Shown here: positions 11,041-23,179 of the stretch, piece by piece
Position numbering within the stretch: position 1 is the first letter of the stretch
Layout: each line of letters opens with the position of its first letter
Origin: Aselliscus stoliczkanus
Lineage: Eukaryota > Chordata > Mammalia > Chiroptera > Hipposideridae
Length of the DNA: 64,000 nucleotides
Assembly (NCBI GenBank): GCA_033961575.1
Contig: CM066729.1
Location: forward strand, 30,724,501 to 30,788,500
Direction: 5' to 3'
Notes under the pieces: model-generated
The model's database searches: none
What the model saw: only the letters and a program-made list of their open reading frames with translations
What the model was told of the DNA's origin: nothing
Position numbers and translations under genes: made by a program

Positions 11041-12075
11041 TGAAAAAACCCTGGGGTGAATTCCACTCCATGTGGTAAGCCCCCCAGCACAGCAGTCCAT
11101 AAGCTGTGGACATGGCCAAATCCCACAGCCAATCAGCCTGAGGGTCAATCCTATTCACTGATGTGCCAATAGCAATCGAGGCTCAACTATGACAGGAGGG
11201 CACACACAACTCTCAGGGGACACTCCTGGAGCACGTGACCAGGGAGACTGTGCCAAGGCCCCACAGGGCACCTACTACATAAGGCATTTTGGCAAGAGAT
11301 GTTGCAGATCTACCTAATACATAGAAACAAACAGAGAGGCAGCCAAAGTGATGGAACAAAGAAATATGTCTCATATAAAAGAACAAGAGAAAACTAGAGA
11401 AAAAGAACTAAGTGAAATGGAGAAAAGCAACCTACCAGAGACAGAATTCAAAACAATGGTTATAAGGATGCTCAAGGAATTTAGTGAGAATCTTAACACA
11501 GAGATGGCAAGCATAAAAAAAGACATAGAAACCGTTTAAAAAGAACCAGTCAGAAGTGAAGAATTCAAAAACTGAAATGAAGGATACATTGAAAGGAATC
11601 AACAGATTAGATGAAGCAGAGGATCAAATCAGTGATTTGGAAGAGAAGTTAACAGAAAACACCCAATCAGAATGACAAAAGGAAAAAAGAATTTTAAAAA
11701 TGAGGACAATTTAAGAGATTCCCTAGAACAACATCCACATCATAAGGTACCAGAAGAAGAAGATTCTAGAAAGCAAGCAATTGAGAACCAATTTGAAGAA
11801 ACAATGACTGAAAACTTCCCTAACCTGGTGAAGGAAATAAACATAAAAGTCCAGGAAGCAAAGAGAGTCCCAAACAAGATAAACACAAACAGACCAACAC
11901 CAAGACACTGTACCATTAGAATGGCAAAGGTTAAAGACAAACAGATATTCCTAAAAGCCTCAAGAGAAAGGCAGCTAGTAATTTATACGAAGCTCCCATA
12001 AGATTGTCAGCTCATTTCTCAGTAGGAACTTTGCAGGCCAGGAGGGATTGACAGAAAATATTCAAATATTTTGTC
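11040..12075 (+). mobile_element. L1 fragment: end of 5' UTR and ORF1
   Basis: A 5' UTR-like stretch ('GGGGACACTCCTGGAGCACG', 'CACCTACTACATAAGGC') leads into ORF1. It carries a coiled-coil region at 11348-11539 and 11580-11670, then the RRM/CTD-like part at 11672-12001 ('TENFPNLVKEINIKVQEAKR', 'PTPRHCTIRMAKVKDKQIFL'), and finally 'IRLSAHFS' and 'TLQARR' in the +1 frame to about 12060. Stop codons and frame changes show it is dead. ORF1p normally is the RNA-binding trimer of the L1 RNP. ORF2 is absent, so this is a 3'-truncated or internally rearranged copy. Confidence 0.85.
11672..12001 (+). pseudogene. L1 ORF1p C-terminal half (broken)
   Basis: The 109 open codons match the L1 ORF1p core: 'IENQFEETMTENFPNLVKEI', 'VQEAKRVPNKINTNRPTPRH', 'MAKVKDKQIFLKASRERQLV'. 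The frame is closed at 12001 by a stop, while the homologous continuation ('IRLSAHFS') lies in another frame. A remnant of a retrotransposon, not a host gene. Confidence 0.85.
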
Positions 12076-12262
12076 CCCGCCCCCAGTTTTCTTGATTTAA
12101 TTGACAAATAACATTTTGTAAATTTAATGTGTACAACACAATGATTGGATATAGGTTTATACTGTGAAATGATTGCCATAGTAATGCTAGTTGACACATA
12201 TATCACCTTGCATAGTAGTTTTTTCTTGTCTTTTTCCTCTTTCAGAGAAATAAGAGTTAACA
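12076..12262 (-). mobile_element. L1 3' UTR-like fragment, antisense
   Basis: Contains 'TTGATTTAATTGACAAATAA' and 'GTGTACAACACAATGATTGG', words typical of L1 3' ends read in reverse. It is joined directly to the sense ORF1 fragment. Confidence 0.55.
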
Positions 12263-13080
12263 CTATTCCTGCATATTGAGAATACAGATGAATCCTAGTG
12301 GTTGGGGATTATATACAGCCCCACACAACAAGCTTCAGCAGCATTTTATACCCTGAACCACCTCTATCTTTTAGAAAGGCTCTCAGTTTTGGTTTTCAGG
12401 ACACTACATCCTTTGATCTCCTCCTTCTCTCTGCCAGGTCTTCTCTTTTGGAGGTCATTTTCTGTGCCTAAGCCTACATGCCCTTTCCTGGGCCCCATTT
12501 TCCTTTCACTCTACACATTTCTCTTGGCCAAACTTATGCACTGTCATAGCTTCATTTACCATAGATATGCTGAGGTTTCCTAGAGTTACACCTTTAGCCT
12601 AGACCTCCTTCTCTCCTCTAGAATCACGTATTTTCCTGCTCATTGGACACCTCTTCTTGGGTGTCTTCCAGGTACCTTATCATTAACATGTCCTTAGTGG
12701 TACACAAACTAGCTCTTTGCCTATGTTCCCCATCTCAGTGATGAAGGGTACCATCATCCTTCTAATTGCCCAAGACTCAGGTCTCTTATTCCTATTTCAC
12801 CTTCACTCTCTACAAGCAGTAAATTACAAAGTCTAGATTCAGGTCCTGACTTCTTGGTTCAGGTCAATATGATTCCTCTTGGATAGCCTCATTCAACCCC
12901 ACCTAGGGTTTGCTTTCCTCCAAAGCAGTGCTTTCCAATCTGTTTCTCATCAGAGTATACATAGAAAATGACAGCTTTTGCCCAGCATGCTGGGATAACC
13001 ACTCGAGGCTGCTGGAGGAAGCTACCAGGTTCTGCCTATTGTCTCAGAGGCTAAGGGGTTCATAGTCTTAGCTTACTTCA
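12263..13080. other. Intergenic, no feature recognised
   Basis: Pyrimidine-rich on the plus strand; the 93-codon ORF at 12302-12583 has no recognisable family features. Possibly old repeat. Confidence 0.35.
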
Positions 13081-13139
13081 AAGCCATTCATGCCACACTC
13101 GGAAGCTCTGGACTAATTTCTTTACCCTTCTGAAGCCAG

Positions 13140-13500
13140 AGTGAGTGTTCTAAAGCACAGACCTTACCAGGTCACTGCCCTGCTCAAAATCCCTCTGTGG
13201 CTCCCTACAGCAATTCAGAAATGGACCCTGCCTCTTTCTGTAGCTTCCTCGCTTCCTCTTGCCTTCTCTTCACATCCTCTCTTTCTTCATGTTCCAGTCA
13301 CACCAAAACGACTTACCATTATTTCCTAGGGAAGCCTGTGACTTCCTTGCCCCTCCCACAGCACCATGCACCATGCATCTCCCCTAAGGCTGGCACTCAC
13401 TACCATCTAACATGTAAACTAACCAAGGGCAGGGACTATGCCTAGAACTGGGCCTGATACATAGTAAGAGTCCAGACAGATCTTGAAGAATGAGTGAATG
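13140..13500 (+). mobile_element. L2-like fragment, sense
   Basis: The L2 3' end pattern is visible: 'CCTCTGTGGCTCCCTACAG', 'CAAGGGCAGGGACTATGCC', 'GGGCCTGATACATAGTAAGA' and a final 'ATGAGTGAATGAATGA'. Confidence 0.7.
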
Positions 13501-13589
13501 AATGAGTCAGCTTTTGTGATACAGCACAAAACCAGGGAGGGAAAAACTTCGGCTCCTCTGTGTCACTACCTGCTAACCCACTCTAGATA

Positions 13590-13690
13590 TCCCTCTCTGG
13601 GCCTCAGACTTCTCATCCATCAAATGAGTGAGTCGATCCCTGAATTCCCTTCCTGATCCAAAGGCCCTTGCGCCACAGGAATCTTTGGAT
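13590..13690 (+). mobile_element. MIR fragment
   Basis: 'CTCTCTGGGCCTCAGACTTC' followed by 'TCATCCATCAAATGAGTGAG' matches the MIR core/tail phrase 'gggcctcagtttcc...aaatgag'. Confidence 0.65.
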
Positions 13691-13699
13691 CCCAGTAGT

Positions 13700-14690
13700 T
13701 CTTCACAGCTATGCAATCCTTCACTTTTGCAATTAAGTGAAGGTTTAAATTTGTAACAATTAATACAAATTTCTGTACTAGTGGAAGTAGGAAAGTAAGT
13801 GAATGTAAGCAGTATCTTTTTAATAATACTTTTTTAAAAATCCCAAATTTGGTGAAGGCAGCAAACCTGGATTCCCCCTACTCCCCTACCCCTGCTGTTT
13901 GGTGTTTAATGTTTGGCATGAGGCTATAAGGCATGTGAAGGTGGAGGAGGGAACGTCCCAGAGCTCCTGTGCATCCTCCCTCCTGCCTTCATTCCCTTCT
14001 CCTCCCTCCTCCACCCAATTCATTTGGTTCCAGGAAACAACAGACACTATTTCACGGCTAACTATGAAATATGAGTCAAGTGAACTAGGTAGAGAGGGAG
14101 GTAACACAAAGTCTGGGGCTGGCTCTTCTGTAAGTCCTTTCAAGATTACCCTGATCTTCCCAGGCCATAGTCACCAAACAAAAGGCTTTAGTCATCATGA
14201 GGAAAATGGGTTACGTGAATGCTACCCTTTATGTTGGGTAGTGACTCTAAATGAAAATGATGCTAATAAATGACCCAACTCAGGACGAAAGAGGAAATGT
14301 CAATCCTCTCATGAAAAAGAACCTAAGGAACTCAGCCGCTGTTAAGGGCCTTTCATCCTGAAATTATGTTGGTTTGCTTAGGGCTGAAACCAAGTTTCAA
14401 ATCAAAGTCATAGCTTCTATTAGGGCTTTTGCTAGGTAGTAAATTTACAGTTCAAAAGCCTTGCTAGTAACTGCTGATCATAATAATGCTGGCCATCAAA
14501 TGCTAAACTATTGAGTTGTTGTATTCATTGTGAGCAAATTGAAGCTTATATTATAGTATTCTTGTTCCTTTATATACTTGTTCTCTAGTTTGAGAGAAAT
14601 TATTGCTATAATAACCACATACACATATACACATACATCCATATACATCACTAGCCCTTCTGGTATATAATCTAAATTTATATGAGGCAG
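13700..14690. other. Intergenic, no gene recognised
   Basis: Includes a 124-codon plus ORF (13899-14273) overlapped by a minus ORF; neither has recognisable features. Confidence 0.35.
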
Positions 14691-14819
14691 GACAGGTGGC
14701 CTAGGAAATTGGCAAAACCCCTCCAGGGTACAACATGAGGTGCCCCACTGGTTACACAAGTAACAAGTGACTTTATCCAGCACCTGCAGTTGGAGAAAAA
14801 CAGGAACCAGTTTCATCCA

Positions 14820-15262
14820 GCTAGGTTGATCCCTATGACCAGGACCTGACCTTTAGCTAATTATAATGTCATTATAATCTCATTTACATTGCGGTTTACT
14901 ATGATTCCCATCATGCCTCTAACCCCATGACAGTTCAGGAGGAACCAAATAAGGAAGAAAAAGCTGGAAACAGAGGATCCTGCCCAGGGGGAGGAGACAA
15001 ATGAATCACAACTAGGGGACATCAGCAATTCTCGCTGCCCGGGAGGGATAAAAACCCCTGATAGACACTTCCTCGGTGCAACTCATTCTCTTGAGTTTAC
15101 TGCACTTTTCTCTCAAGTGTGTACTTTCATTTTCATTAAATCACTTTCACTTCCCCGCATCTATCTTGCTCTTAAATTCTTTCTTACATGAAGACAAGAA
15201 CCCAGTCAGGGCTGCTCTGGGTTGAGTTCTCTCTTGGACATCCCTGTGAGTCTCCAGCAACT
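14820..15262 (+). mobile_element. Probable ERV-type solo LTR
   Basis: Promoter-like 'GGGATAAAAACCCCTGATAG' near 15048, then 'CTTGAGTTTACTGCACTTTT', a polyadenylation-type 'TTTCATTAAATCACTTTCAC', and a closing region 'TTCTCTCTTGGACATCCC' give the U3-R-U5 layout of a gammaretrovirus-like LTR. No gag, pol or env sequence adjoins it. Exact ends and target duplication were not resolved. Confidence 0.5.
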
Positions 15263-15649
15263 CATATATATTAATAATTATTTTTATTTCTATAGTTCTT
15301 TTACTTTTAGGTATATATTTCTTATTTTACCTTTACTCACATTTGCTTTTTAACAAACTTTCTATTGGGTTGTCAGAAAAGTCATGATGCATGTTTGCGA
15401 CAGATGGCACTAGTTCATTTTTGGAAGTACTCGAGTCATTTGCATCTCTGTTATTGCAATGTCATTTGACAGCTGACAGTTCTAGCTTCATTCTAAAAAA
15501 AAAAAATTGAGCAATTTGGTTGAGTTTTGGAGGTTTTACAAGTTGAAGATGGAAGACCAAACTGTGCATTTTTGCCATATTTTACTGTTTTACTTCCATA
15601 GGGAAGAACATGTGTCAAGCTTGTGAAAAGTTGCATAAAGTTTACAGTG

Positions 15650-16563
15650 AGTCCCTTGGTGGTCCCCCGGACCTGTATCTTGCTTCAACAGTGTTTGGAC
15701 AGAACAGACCCAGGGACGCCCCTTCTTCCAGCCTCTGACCACCCTCCAACCTCTTTTCCACCCTCAACCTTCGGAACCAACTCAGCTATCCTCCGAGACC
15801 AGCTAACATTGTTATTTGAGCTTAACTCCTTATTTCTGAGCAACCACAAGCCCCCAAGTTCATCAAAATTATTCCACTGAGGTGGAGGCCACCGTCAACC
15901 GCCTGAACAACTTGAATCTGCAGGCCTCCTACACCTACCTCTCTCTGGGCTTCTATTTCGACCTCACGGATGTGGCTCTAGAGGGCGTGAGCCCCTTCTT
16001 CCTGCGAGTTGGCGGAGGAGAAGCCGGAGGGCGCGGAAGGAACGTCTCTTGAAGATGTAAAAACAGCGTGGCGGTCGCGCCCTCTTTCAGGACCTGCAGA
16101 AGCCTTCCCAAGATGAGTGGTGTAAAATTCAGGGTGCCATGGAAGCTGCCATGGTCGTGGAGAAGAACCTGAACCAGGCCCTTTTGGATCTGCAGACCCT
16201 GGGTCCTGCCTGCACAGATCCCAATCTCTGTGACTTCTGGGAGAGTCGCTTCCTGGATGAGGAGGTGAAACTCATCGAGAAGATGGGTGGCCATCTGACT
16301 AACCTCTGCAGGCTGGCCAGCACCCAGGCCGGGCTTGGCGAGTGTTTATTTGAAAGGCTCACCCTCAAGCACAACTAGGAGCCTTTGGAGCCTAGAGGTC
16401 TTTGAGGGGCACCTCTGCATCCCCCTGGTGTTGGGCTTCTGCCTGAGCATCTCCCTGAAACCATTAGGCAGCCTTCTAACCACCCCACCACCCCGGAGCC
16501 CTCTCCCATGTCATGGACCAAATTGAAACAATAAAGCTTTCTGCAGCAAAAAAAAAAAAAAAA
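15650..16563 (+). pseudogene. FTL: Processed pseudogene of ferritin light chain (full length, with 5' UTR)
   Basis: FTL encodes the light subunit of the cytosolic ferritin cage. The copy has no introns, a 5' UTR with the iron-responsive element, a coding part from about 15863 to 16378, a 3' UTR with AATAAA near 16531, and a poly(A) tail to about 16563. The direct repeat 'AAGTTTAC(A/G)GTGA' flanks it at about 15637-15650 and 16564-16577, so it was inserted by the L1 machinery. The start codon is ACA instead of ATG and several frameshifts break the body. The longest intact piece (16139-16378) encodes the C-terminal helices, for example '[20 protein letters not shown]' and '[20 protein letters not shown]', ending '[10 protein letters not shown]'. 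Confidence 0.93.
15676..15705 (+). promoter_or_regulatory. Iron-responsive element retained in the FTL retrocopy
   Basis: The sequence 'CTTGCTTCAACAGTGTTTGG' carries the canonical CAGTGT hexaloop (15689-15694), the bulged C and flanking stem known from the FTL 5' UTR. In a transcribed mRNA this hairpin binds IRP1/IRP2. Here it is a relic unless the pseudogene is transcribed. Confidence 0.85.
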
Positions 16564-17599
16564 AGTTTACGGTGACAATGCTCTACAAGAACTGTCAGTG
16601 CTAACGACGGTTCACGAAATTCCGTGCTGATGATTTTTTATTTCAATGACACTCCTCGGTCAGGCAGGCCCACCGAGGTTGATGACGACAAAATAAAGGC
16701 ATTGTTGTTACACAACAGAAGAGATTGCAGAAACATTGAACATCCATCATTCAAGCGTTCACAATCACCTGTAGAAGCTGGGATACGTAAGCAAGCTTGA
16801 TATTTGGGTTCCGTATGAACTCAAAGAAGTTCATTTGATGGCGCCTATAAACATCTGCAATATGCTCATTAAACGTGAGGAAAATGATCCTTCTTTGAAA
16901 CAACCGATAAGTGGTGATGAAAAGTGGATTGTTTACAACAATGTGGTGCACGAACAGTCTTAGTCCCAACGTGATGATTCACCCCAAACAACATGGAAAG
17001 CAGACATTCGTCAGAGGAAGGTTATGCTCTCAGTGTGGTGGGATTTTAAAGGTATCGTGTTTTTCGAGCTCCTACCAAAGAACCAAATAATCAATTCGAA
17101 TGTGTACTGTCGGCAATTGGACAGTTTGAACGAATCCATCATCCAAACGTCCAGAGCTTGTTAATTGTAAAGGAGTTGTGTTCCATCGCGACAAAGCGAG
17201 ACCACACACAAGTTTGATCACCCGTCAAAAATTACTGGAGCTTGGATGGGATGTGTTGCCACACCCACCATGCTCGCCTGACCTTGTGCCATCAGACTTC
17301 CACTTGTCTCGCTCTCTTCAAAACTCCTTGTGTGGTGTAACGTTCAATTCAGATGAGGCTTAAATCAACACCTTGTTCATTTTTTCACAAACATAGACAG
17401 GTCCTTCTATGAACGAGGAATTACGAAGCTCACTGAAAGATGGCAAAAGGTTATAACAAAACGGGCACTATGTCTTTGATTGATCTTTGTTCTTTATATA
17501 AATAAATGACCTTTGAAAAACATAGACAAAATACGTCATGACTTTTCCGACAACGCAATAATACATCCAATAGAAGAGTAGACAGATATTGAGATTTGA

Positions 17600-19255
17600 T
17601 AGGCTGAGAAACTTTCAAAACATGACAATTATTGGGAGTGAGGAGAGATAAGGGAGAAAAATAGATGAGGAAGAAGCATGAAAGTTACAATGCTTCAGCA
17701 GCTTAACATTTTTGTAGTATGTATCCCTGGAGATAAAGTTACTTTTATTCTAGCTTTAGAGAGAGAGATGCCAGGGTTGCTGAGATAAACCTGCATTTGG
17801 AGGGTGGCTGTCTGTAGGAGGATGGGCCCAGAGCTCTATTTCCCAGGAAGTGAGGTAATCAGTCCCCTGGGTTTTAAGGGTTAGAAAGGAGAAACTGATC
17901 AACCTGAGAGGAAACAGGGACGTGGTCTCTCTAGTGCACCAGAGGTTGAGTGCCAGAACCAGCCATGACATGGAGCTTCTAAGGTGGGGCATGGGTTTCA
18001 CAGAGATGAGTGTGCTGGCTGGCACCCTGGGAGCTAACCCGGTGTGAGGCTTCCCCTAGTGCAAGGGAAGGAGTGTCCTGATCAAAAGGATCACTTCTGT
18101 TTGTCTCCACCTGGGTGTGTGGGACAGTCACTCAGTGGACAACAGTAACTGTCCATTTTAGTGGAGGGCCAGTCTTGAAAAATGACACTGAATGCCATCA
18201 AGAAACATTGGCAGCAATGGACTGAGTGGACACAAGTGCTTTCCTGGCCTGAGGTGTCTGACTACACACTTTTAAACAGGGTGTTTGGCAAATTGGGAGG
18301 CAGAAGATGTACAGGCTTTAAAAATCCTTTGGTTTGTGTGACAGCCCATCTTTGGGATTTAGAGAGTTCTTTTGAGGTCTCAGGTACTTCTTGCCTGTCG
18401 CATTATAAAACAGCCTATTTGAATAGTCACAACTGTGACAAACCTTGGTGTAAGGTGTGGGGCTCTAAAAAACGAATAATATCTTTCCTTCTACCTTCTA
18501 AGTTCTTACACCTGGGGCTAATAATCAAATTAATAGAGACAGATTATCAGGAGAAAATACAAATTTTAATACATACACATGGAGAATTCATAGGAATGAA
18601 AATTTAAAAGAGTGAGGCAATATTGGGTATATATGACATTTTGGACAAAGGAGAAAGGTGGGGGGACAGGGTATTAGATTTCAGAGGTGAGAATGGTTGA
18701 TTTACAGGTAGTAGAGGAAGAGGGGAAACACATGGCAGGTAAATTCTTGTTAGGCAACTCAGAAACAATGGGACACAGGAGGTATCCAGCCAACAGGCCC
18801 CTGCCTAAAGCCCTCCTATTTACCACATTTAATTCAAATTAGGCTAAGACATACATCCTAAGGTTCTCTTCCTGGAATAGGCCCTGCCATCTGAATCTCT
18901 TAAGCAGGAATGGCAGAGGGTCAAAGGTTCCTTCTGAGTCTTGTTTATTAATAAACAGCTTGAAATCAATATCCCCAAAAGGCAGCTCCACGGTGGCAAA
19001 ATTTTGGTTCCTTTCAAGGGCTAGCGATAAAGGTGACACTGGAGAGGAAGCAGTCTGGCGTTACTTCCTGCATTTTATCACAGGTAAATCCTGTTCTCTG
19101 TTTTTAAAAAAAAAGATGAGAATTCTGAAGAGAATCCTGTGGCCCACAAACCCTGCATTGGTTAGTTGGGTCACCTACAGGCCTTTATCTCTCCTTTACC
19201 TTCTCTCCCTCTGGTGACAAGTTATGTGTATTTTTCTCAGATGACCAGATTGAGG
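17600..19255. other. Intergenic, no gene recognised
   Basis: Contains a 141-codon plus ORF (18182-18607) and smaller ones with no recognisable motifs or splice context. 18470-19050 has the look of an old LTR-type repeat but I could not name it. Confidence 0.35.
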
Positions 19256-19261
19256 ATTAGA

Positions 19262-19362
19262 CTGATTAGGTAGTTGTTCTCATCTAGTAAATAAGGCAAA
19301 GGTGGGATTCAAACCTGGGCTTGCTGAACACAGATACCATGTTGTTTTCACCACCCTAAGGC
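19262..19362 (+). mobile_element. MIR fragment
   Basis: 'GGTGGGATTCAAACCTGGGC' followed by 'CTGAACACAGATACCATG' matches the MIR core. Confidence 0.65.
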
Positions 19363-19915
19363 CTCAGGAGGGAACCAAAGTGTCTTAGTATCTGCGAGTA
19401 CACAGCGCCTTCCCTAACTGCCACATTCTGGGGTAGAACAAGAATTCTCAGCTAGAGCTCAGCCTTCCAGGGTATTATAAAGGTCAAGGGAGGAAGACAG
19501 GGCATTTTTTAGTTAAATTGTAACATTTAAATATTTAGACATAAGTAATATTGATTCAAATTTGTACTTTTGCCCCAAGCCTGACCAGAAAGAATGGGGA
19601 CAGGGAAGAAAGACGGGTAAAGAATGAGAGTGGGACATCTAGGAGAAATGCTATGAAGTGAGCTCCATGCAAGTGGTAGGAGCGGATCTCTCAGTGCTCA
19701 GGAAAATGATGGTAGGTGGGTTCTTCTTTTCAATAAATATGAGGGGCCCTTACCTGAACTTGTGAATGCACAAGTTCATTCATCATGAGTTTCATATGAT
19801 TTGTTGCAATTTTGTGGTCTCCTTTCAATGAATTCCTCATTGCTTAAATCAAACAGTACATTTCTGAGTTGCGATTAAGACTGGTATAATGAAAAAAAAA
19901 AAAGACTGGTATAGC
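19363..19915. other. Intergenic, no feature recognised
   Basis: Nothing supported. 'GACTGGTATA' is repeated on both sides of a 12-A run at about 19880-19912, probably a tiny retro-insertion scar or slippage. Confidence 0.35.
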
Positions 19916-19919
19916 GAGC

Positions 19920-20315
19920 ACACAAGAAAAGACAGCAATAATAGATATGTTCTATCATAACAAATTAAGAAACAAAACCCCCCAAAAAACTGGGACCAAG
20001 CAAAATGTCCACCATCAGGAGCATTTGTAAGTAAATTGTGATCTAGCCATATACTGAAAAAGTATGTAGCCATTAAATCATATTATAGAAGATCATTTTT
20101 GACTTGAGAAATTATTCATGATATAGGTGAAAAGAGCAGGGTATAAAATTATACATGGTATAATATCAAGTTTGTTTCTAAAAATATACATATGCACATT
20201 GAAAAGGCTGAAACTAAATACATCATAATGGTAGCAGTAATTGTTTGATGGATTATAGACACTTTTTGTTTTCCCATATTCCAAATGTTATACAGTGGAT
20301 ATGTATTACAGTACT
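19920..20315 (+). mobile_element. L1 3' end fragment, sense
   Basis: Typical L1 3' words in order: 'CAAAATGTCCACCATCAGGA', 'AAATTGTGATCTAGCCATAT', 'GTATGTAGCCATTAAATCAT', 'TCCAAATGTTATACAGTGGA'. Confidence 0.7.
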
Positions 20316-20329
20316 AAACTACTGTTACA

Positions 20330-21285
20330 CACACATACACACATGCACACACATGCGATCTGAGGGTGAGAGAGGCAGAACTAGGAGTTATCACCAGAGG
20401 ATTCCAATTCAATATGGTGCTGGAACATTTGTGTTTTCTGCATTCCTGTATGAAAACCTGTTGCAATGTTGTCGAAACGGTGATAACAATGTGTAAAAGA
20501 GAAAAACGAAATAAACATTTAACAGTAAGGAGAACAGATAAAGGGGTGAGTCATTAGAAGAGAGGCATCATATAATTTTAAGAAGATGAGAAGCAGCTGG
20601 GGGCAAGTTCTTTAGAACAGAGAAAGCCCACAATATAAGTCTGAAGAGACGAAGGTGGAGATGAGAGCTGAACTCAGTCATGGAAAGCTGATAGATAGGG
20701 AGATGAGAAAGGAGTCTAAAAACAAGCATAAATTTAAGGTTAACAGCTGGCCCCCTAAACTCACCTTTCTACCCATACGTTTATGTAAAACAATTGACAT
20801 TTACCTTGAGGGCAAAATGTGAAAAGAAAACCAAGTGGGCTCCTATCCAAAGTAAATGATCTGCTGGGCAAAAACTAAGCTGTCTCCCTCCTTATTCTGA
20901 AATGTTGAGGCTCTCAGCTTATCCAATCGGCATCCTGTCCAAACACTTTAAACAGTCTTCTGTCAGGAAGAGCTGCACAAACCATGCAGAATCCTGTCTC
21001 GTAGGTTTAAGGAGAGGCCTCTAGGGGGAGAAGGCTACAACGCAGCAGCAGAGAAACCTTACACTAGCTATCTGGAATAATCAACTTGGTACTTCATTCT
21101 TAAAGATGAACTGAACACCAAGGTTCACCAAATATATGAAGACCAGTGGCAAGACACAAGAATCAAGATAAGCAAAACTTACCTGATCACAGAAAAAAAC
21201 AATATAATTCTGGGAATACAAGGGGGGAATAACCTTTTAATTAATATTTAATGAGATTTATGAGGCCAGTAACCCATAAAACAAA
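20330..21285. other. Intergenic, no gene recognised
   Basis: Begins with a short (CA)n run at about 20331-20354. No other feature supported. Confidence 0.35.
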
Positions 21286-21289
21286 GATA

Positions 21290-21770
21290 GAATGCAATGA
21301 AGAAGGATACAAATGAAACTCCTGAATATGAAAAAGAAGTGATTGGCCAAGTAAAAAATGAAATTAATAGAAGACTGGTAGATAAAGTGGGAAAAAAATT
21401 ATAAAACATTTTCAAGATCTGAAAAAAAGGCATGAGTCTGTCAGACATAATAAAGGAAGCAAGATCCACTATGGATATATCATCATGACATTTCAAACAC
21501 CAGGTATAAAGAGGTTAAAAGATTCACAGGGAAAAGGGGATAAACAGACCACCAACAAGGGAATGAGAATCCAATTGTCATAAGAATTATCTTCAGTAAT
21601 ATTAGGTGCCAGAAGACAATAAAATAATTTCTTCAAGACTCTGAGAATTCTAGATTTAAATGTAGAATTCTATACCTGCTCAAACTAATGTGACTATAAA
21701 ATAAAAATATTTTTAGACAAAGACTTCAAAAATTTCCCTTAAAAAAACCATTTCTGAGGAAGTTGTTTGA
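21290..21770 (+). mobile_element. L1/HAL1 ORF1-like fragment
   Basis: A-rich strand with 'AGGTGCCAGAAGACAATAAA' and 'GTAGAATTCTATACCTGCTC', which recall the ORF1 3' region of old L1/HAL1 elements. Strongly decayed. Confidence 0.5.
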
Positions 21771-22084
21771 GGATTAATGTCTATAAAACAAAAGAAATAA
21801 GAAAGAGAAAGGCATGGAATCCATGAAGGAATTATCAATCCATGGATTACCTCTTGCAATGAGTCCACATGATAGCAAAGTGGAAGGCTCTGGAAGAGAC
21901 ACCTCCGGGGGAAAAAGAGATTGTGATATTAGCTTTGTAGAGAAGTAAATAGAATCCCAGCACACTATTTGGCTCTGTAGTAGTGAGCAATATGTACACA
22001 ATAATGTAATCTTAATTTGTTATTTTTCAATTCTTAGAATCAAAACATAGTGAAGACGAACAAGAGAATGGTTACAGTACAAAA

Positions 22085-22575
22085 GGAAAAATAAATCTAT
22101 CTGTTGATAGCAACATTATTTCTAATAGCAAAACAAAAAAGTAGAAAACAAAATGTGTTATCAGCTGAGATGGAGAAACAAAATGTGGTTTAACCATAGA
22201 ATGGGATATTATTTGGCAATAAAAAGGAATGAAATACTGATACATGCCAAAACATGGATGAACCTCAAAAACATTATGCTAGGTGAAAGAAGCCTGTCCC
22301 AAAAGATCACATATTGTATGGTTCCATTTATATAAAGTGTCTAGAATAGATAAATCTATAAAGACAGCAGATTAGTGGTTGTGTAAGGCTGGGGGAGATG
22401 TAGGGAAATGGGGAGTGACTCATAATAGGTATAGGGTTTCTTCAGGGGATAATAAAAATGTTCTAAAGTTAGATTATGGTGATGGTTGCATACCTCTGTA
22501 AATTTACTAAAAAACATTGAATTGTACACTTTAAATGGGTGAACTTTATGGCGTGTAAATTATATCCCAATCAAG
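22085..22575 (+). mobile_element. L1 3' end fragment, sense
   Basis: 'CATAGAATGGGATATTATTT', 'CATGGATGAACCTCAAAAAC', 'ATGGTTCCATTTATATAAAG', 'GGTGATGGTTGCATACCTCT' and 'TTGAATTGTACACTTTAAAT' are standard L1 3' terminal landmarks in the correct order. Confidence 0.8.
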
Positions 22576-22594
22576 TTTATTTTGTTGTTTTCTT

Positions 22595-22732
22595 TTAGCT
22601 GAGCCATCCTGCTACCTGTTGGCAGCTCAGTGGCAGCTCAGCTCAGGCTGGGCATTGAACTGCTGTTGCTCAGAGCTCAGCTCACACTCTTGAGAGAGCT
22701 CTTAACCAACTGAGCCACTGCACCAGCCCTGT
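22595..22732 (-). mobile_element. Second-family SINE, monomer (~130 bp)
   Basis: Read on the minus strand it starts with a tRNA-like head (reverse complement of 'CTTAACCAACTGAGCCACTG') and ends with the 'GGTAGCAGGATGGCTCAGCT' tail. It is inserted just past the L1 end. Confidence 0.85.
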
Positions 22733-23179
22733 TGTTTTGTTTTTTAAGTAAAGCTATGATAACAAAAGTTGGGAGGTGGAAGAGGGACAGCAAGGTGAAA
22801 AGAAGAGTTGAAGTGATAACCCTTATCTTACATATCATGGGGTTAAGAGATAATGTTGAAAATTGACAAAATAAGAAATGGAGGTTTAAATGAACAGTTT
22901 AAAGTATCAAGGTAACTGATAATTAAAAAATAATTTATCGAAAACTTGGAAAAGGAGAAGAATGGAAGGGGGGATGATATTAGTGAGTTAAGTCTTCGTT
23001 TTTTATATTACAGGTAGTATATACCATCTAAAGTTGGTAAAATAAAAACTAGAGACACATGCATCTTATTTTAAATTTTGGGTGTAACCTGTAACCCCAA
23101 TGAAAATAAAAGGCAGCTGCCCCTGAGTAATGGAAGTGGGATGGAGAGGAAGACTGTGATGTTTCATTAAAAGTCCTTT

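Larger units (their letters stand above)
15365..17558 (+). mobile_element. Mariner element (family B), interrupted by an FTL retrocopy
   Basis: The termini are near-perfect inverted repeats ('GTTGTCAGAAAAGTCATGA' left; 'GTTGTCGGAAAAGTCATGA' right, reverse complement), each next to a TA (15363-15364 and 17559-17560). Transposase remnants read left to right in broken frames: 'PRSGRPTEVDDDKIKAL' near 16650, 'SGDEKWIVYNNV' near 16910, and 'HPPCSPDLVPSDFHLSRSLQ' near 17260. Removing the 0.9 kb FTL insertion leaves about 1.27 kb, the normal mariner size. Frameshifts and stops make it inactive. Confidence 0.9.

Noticed and set aside
16139..16378. Small intact ferritin-like gene
   Set aside because: The ORF is only the C-terminal part of a processed FTL copy with a lost start codon, frameshifts, poly(A) and target duplication.
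17178..17363. Domesticated mariner transposase gene
   Set aside because: Only short broken frames remain, and terminal repeats and TA duplications are intact, so it is a dead transposon and not an exapted gene.
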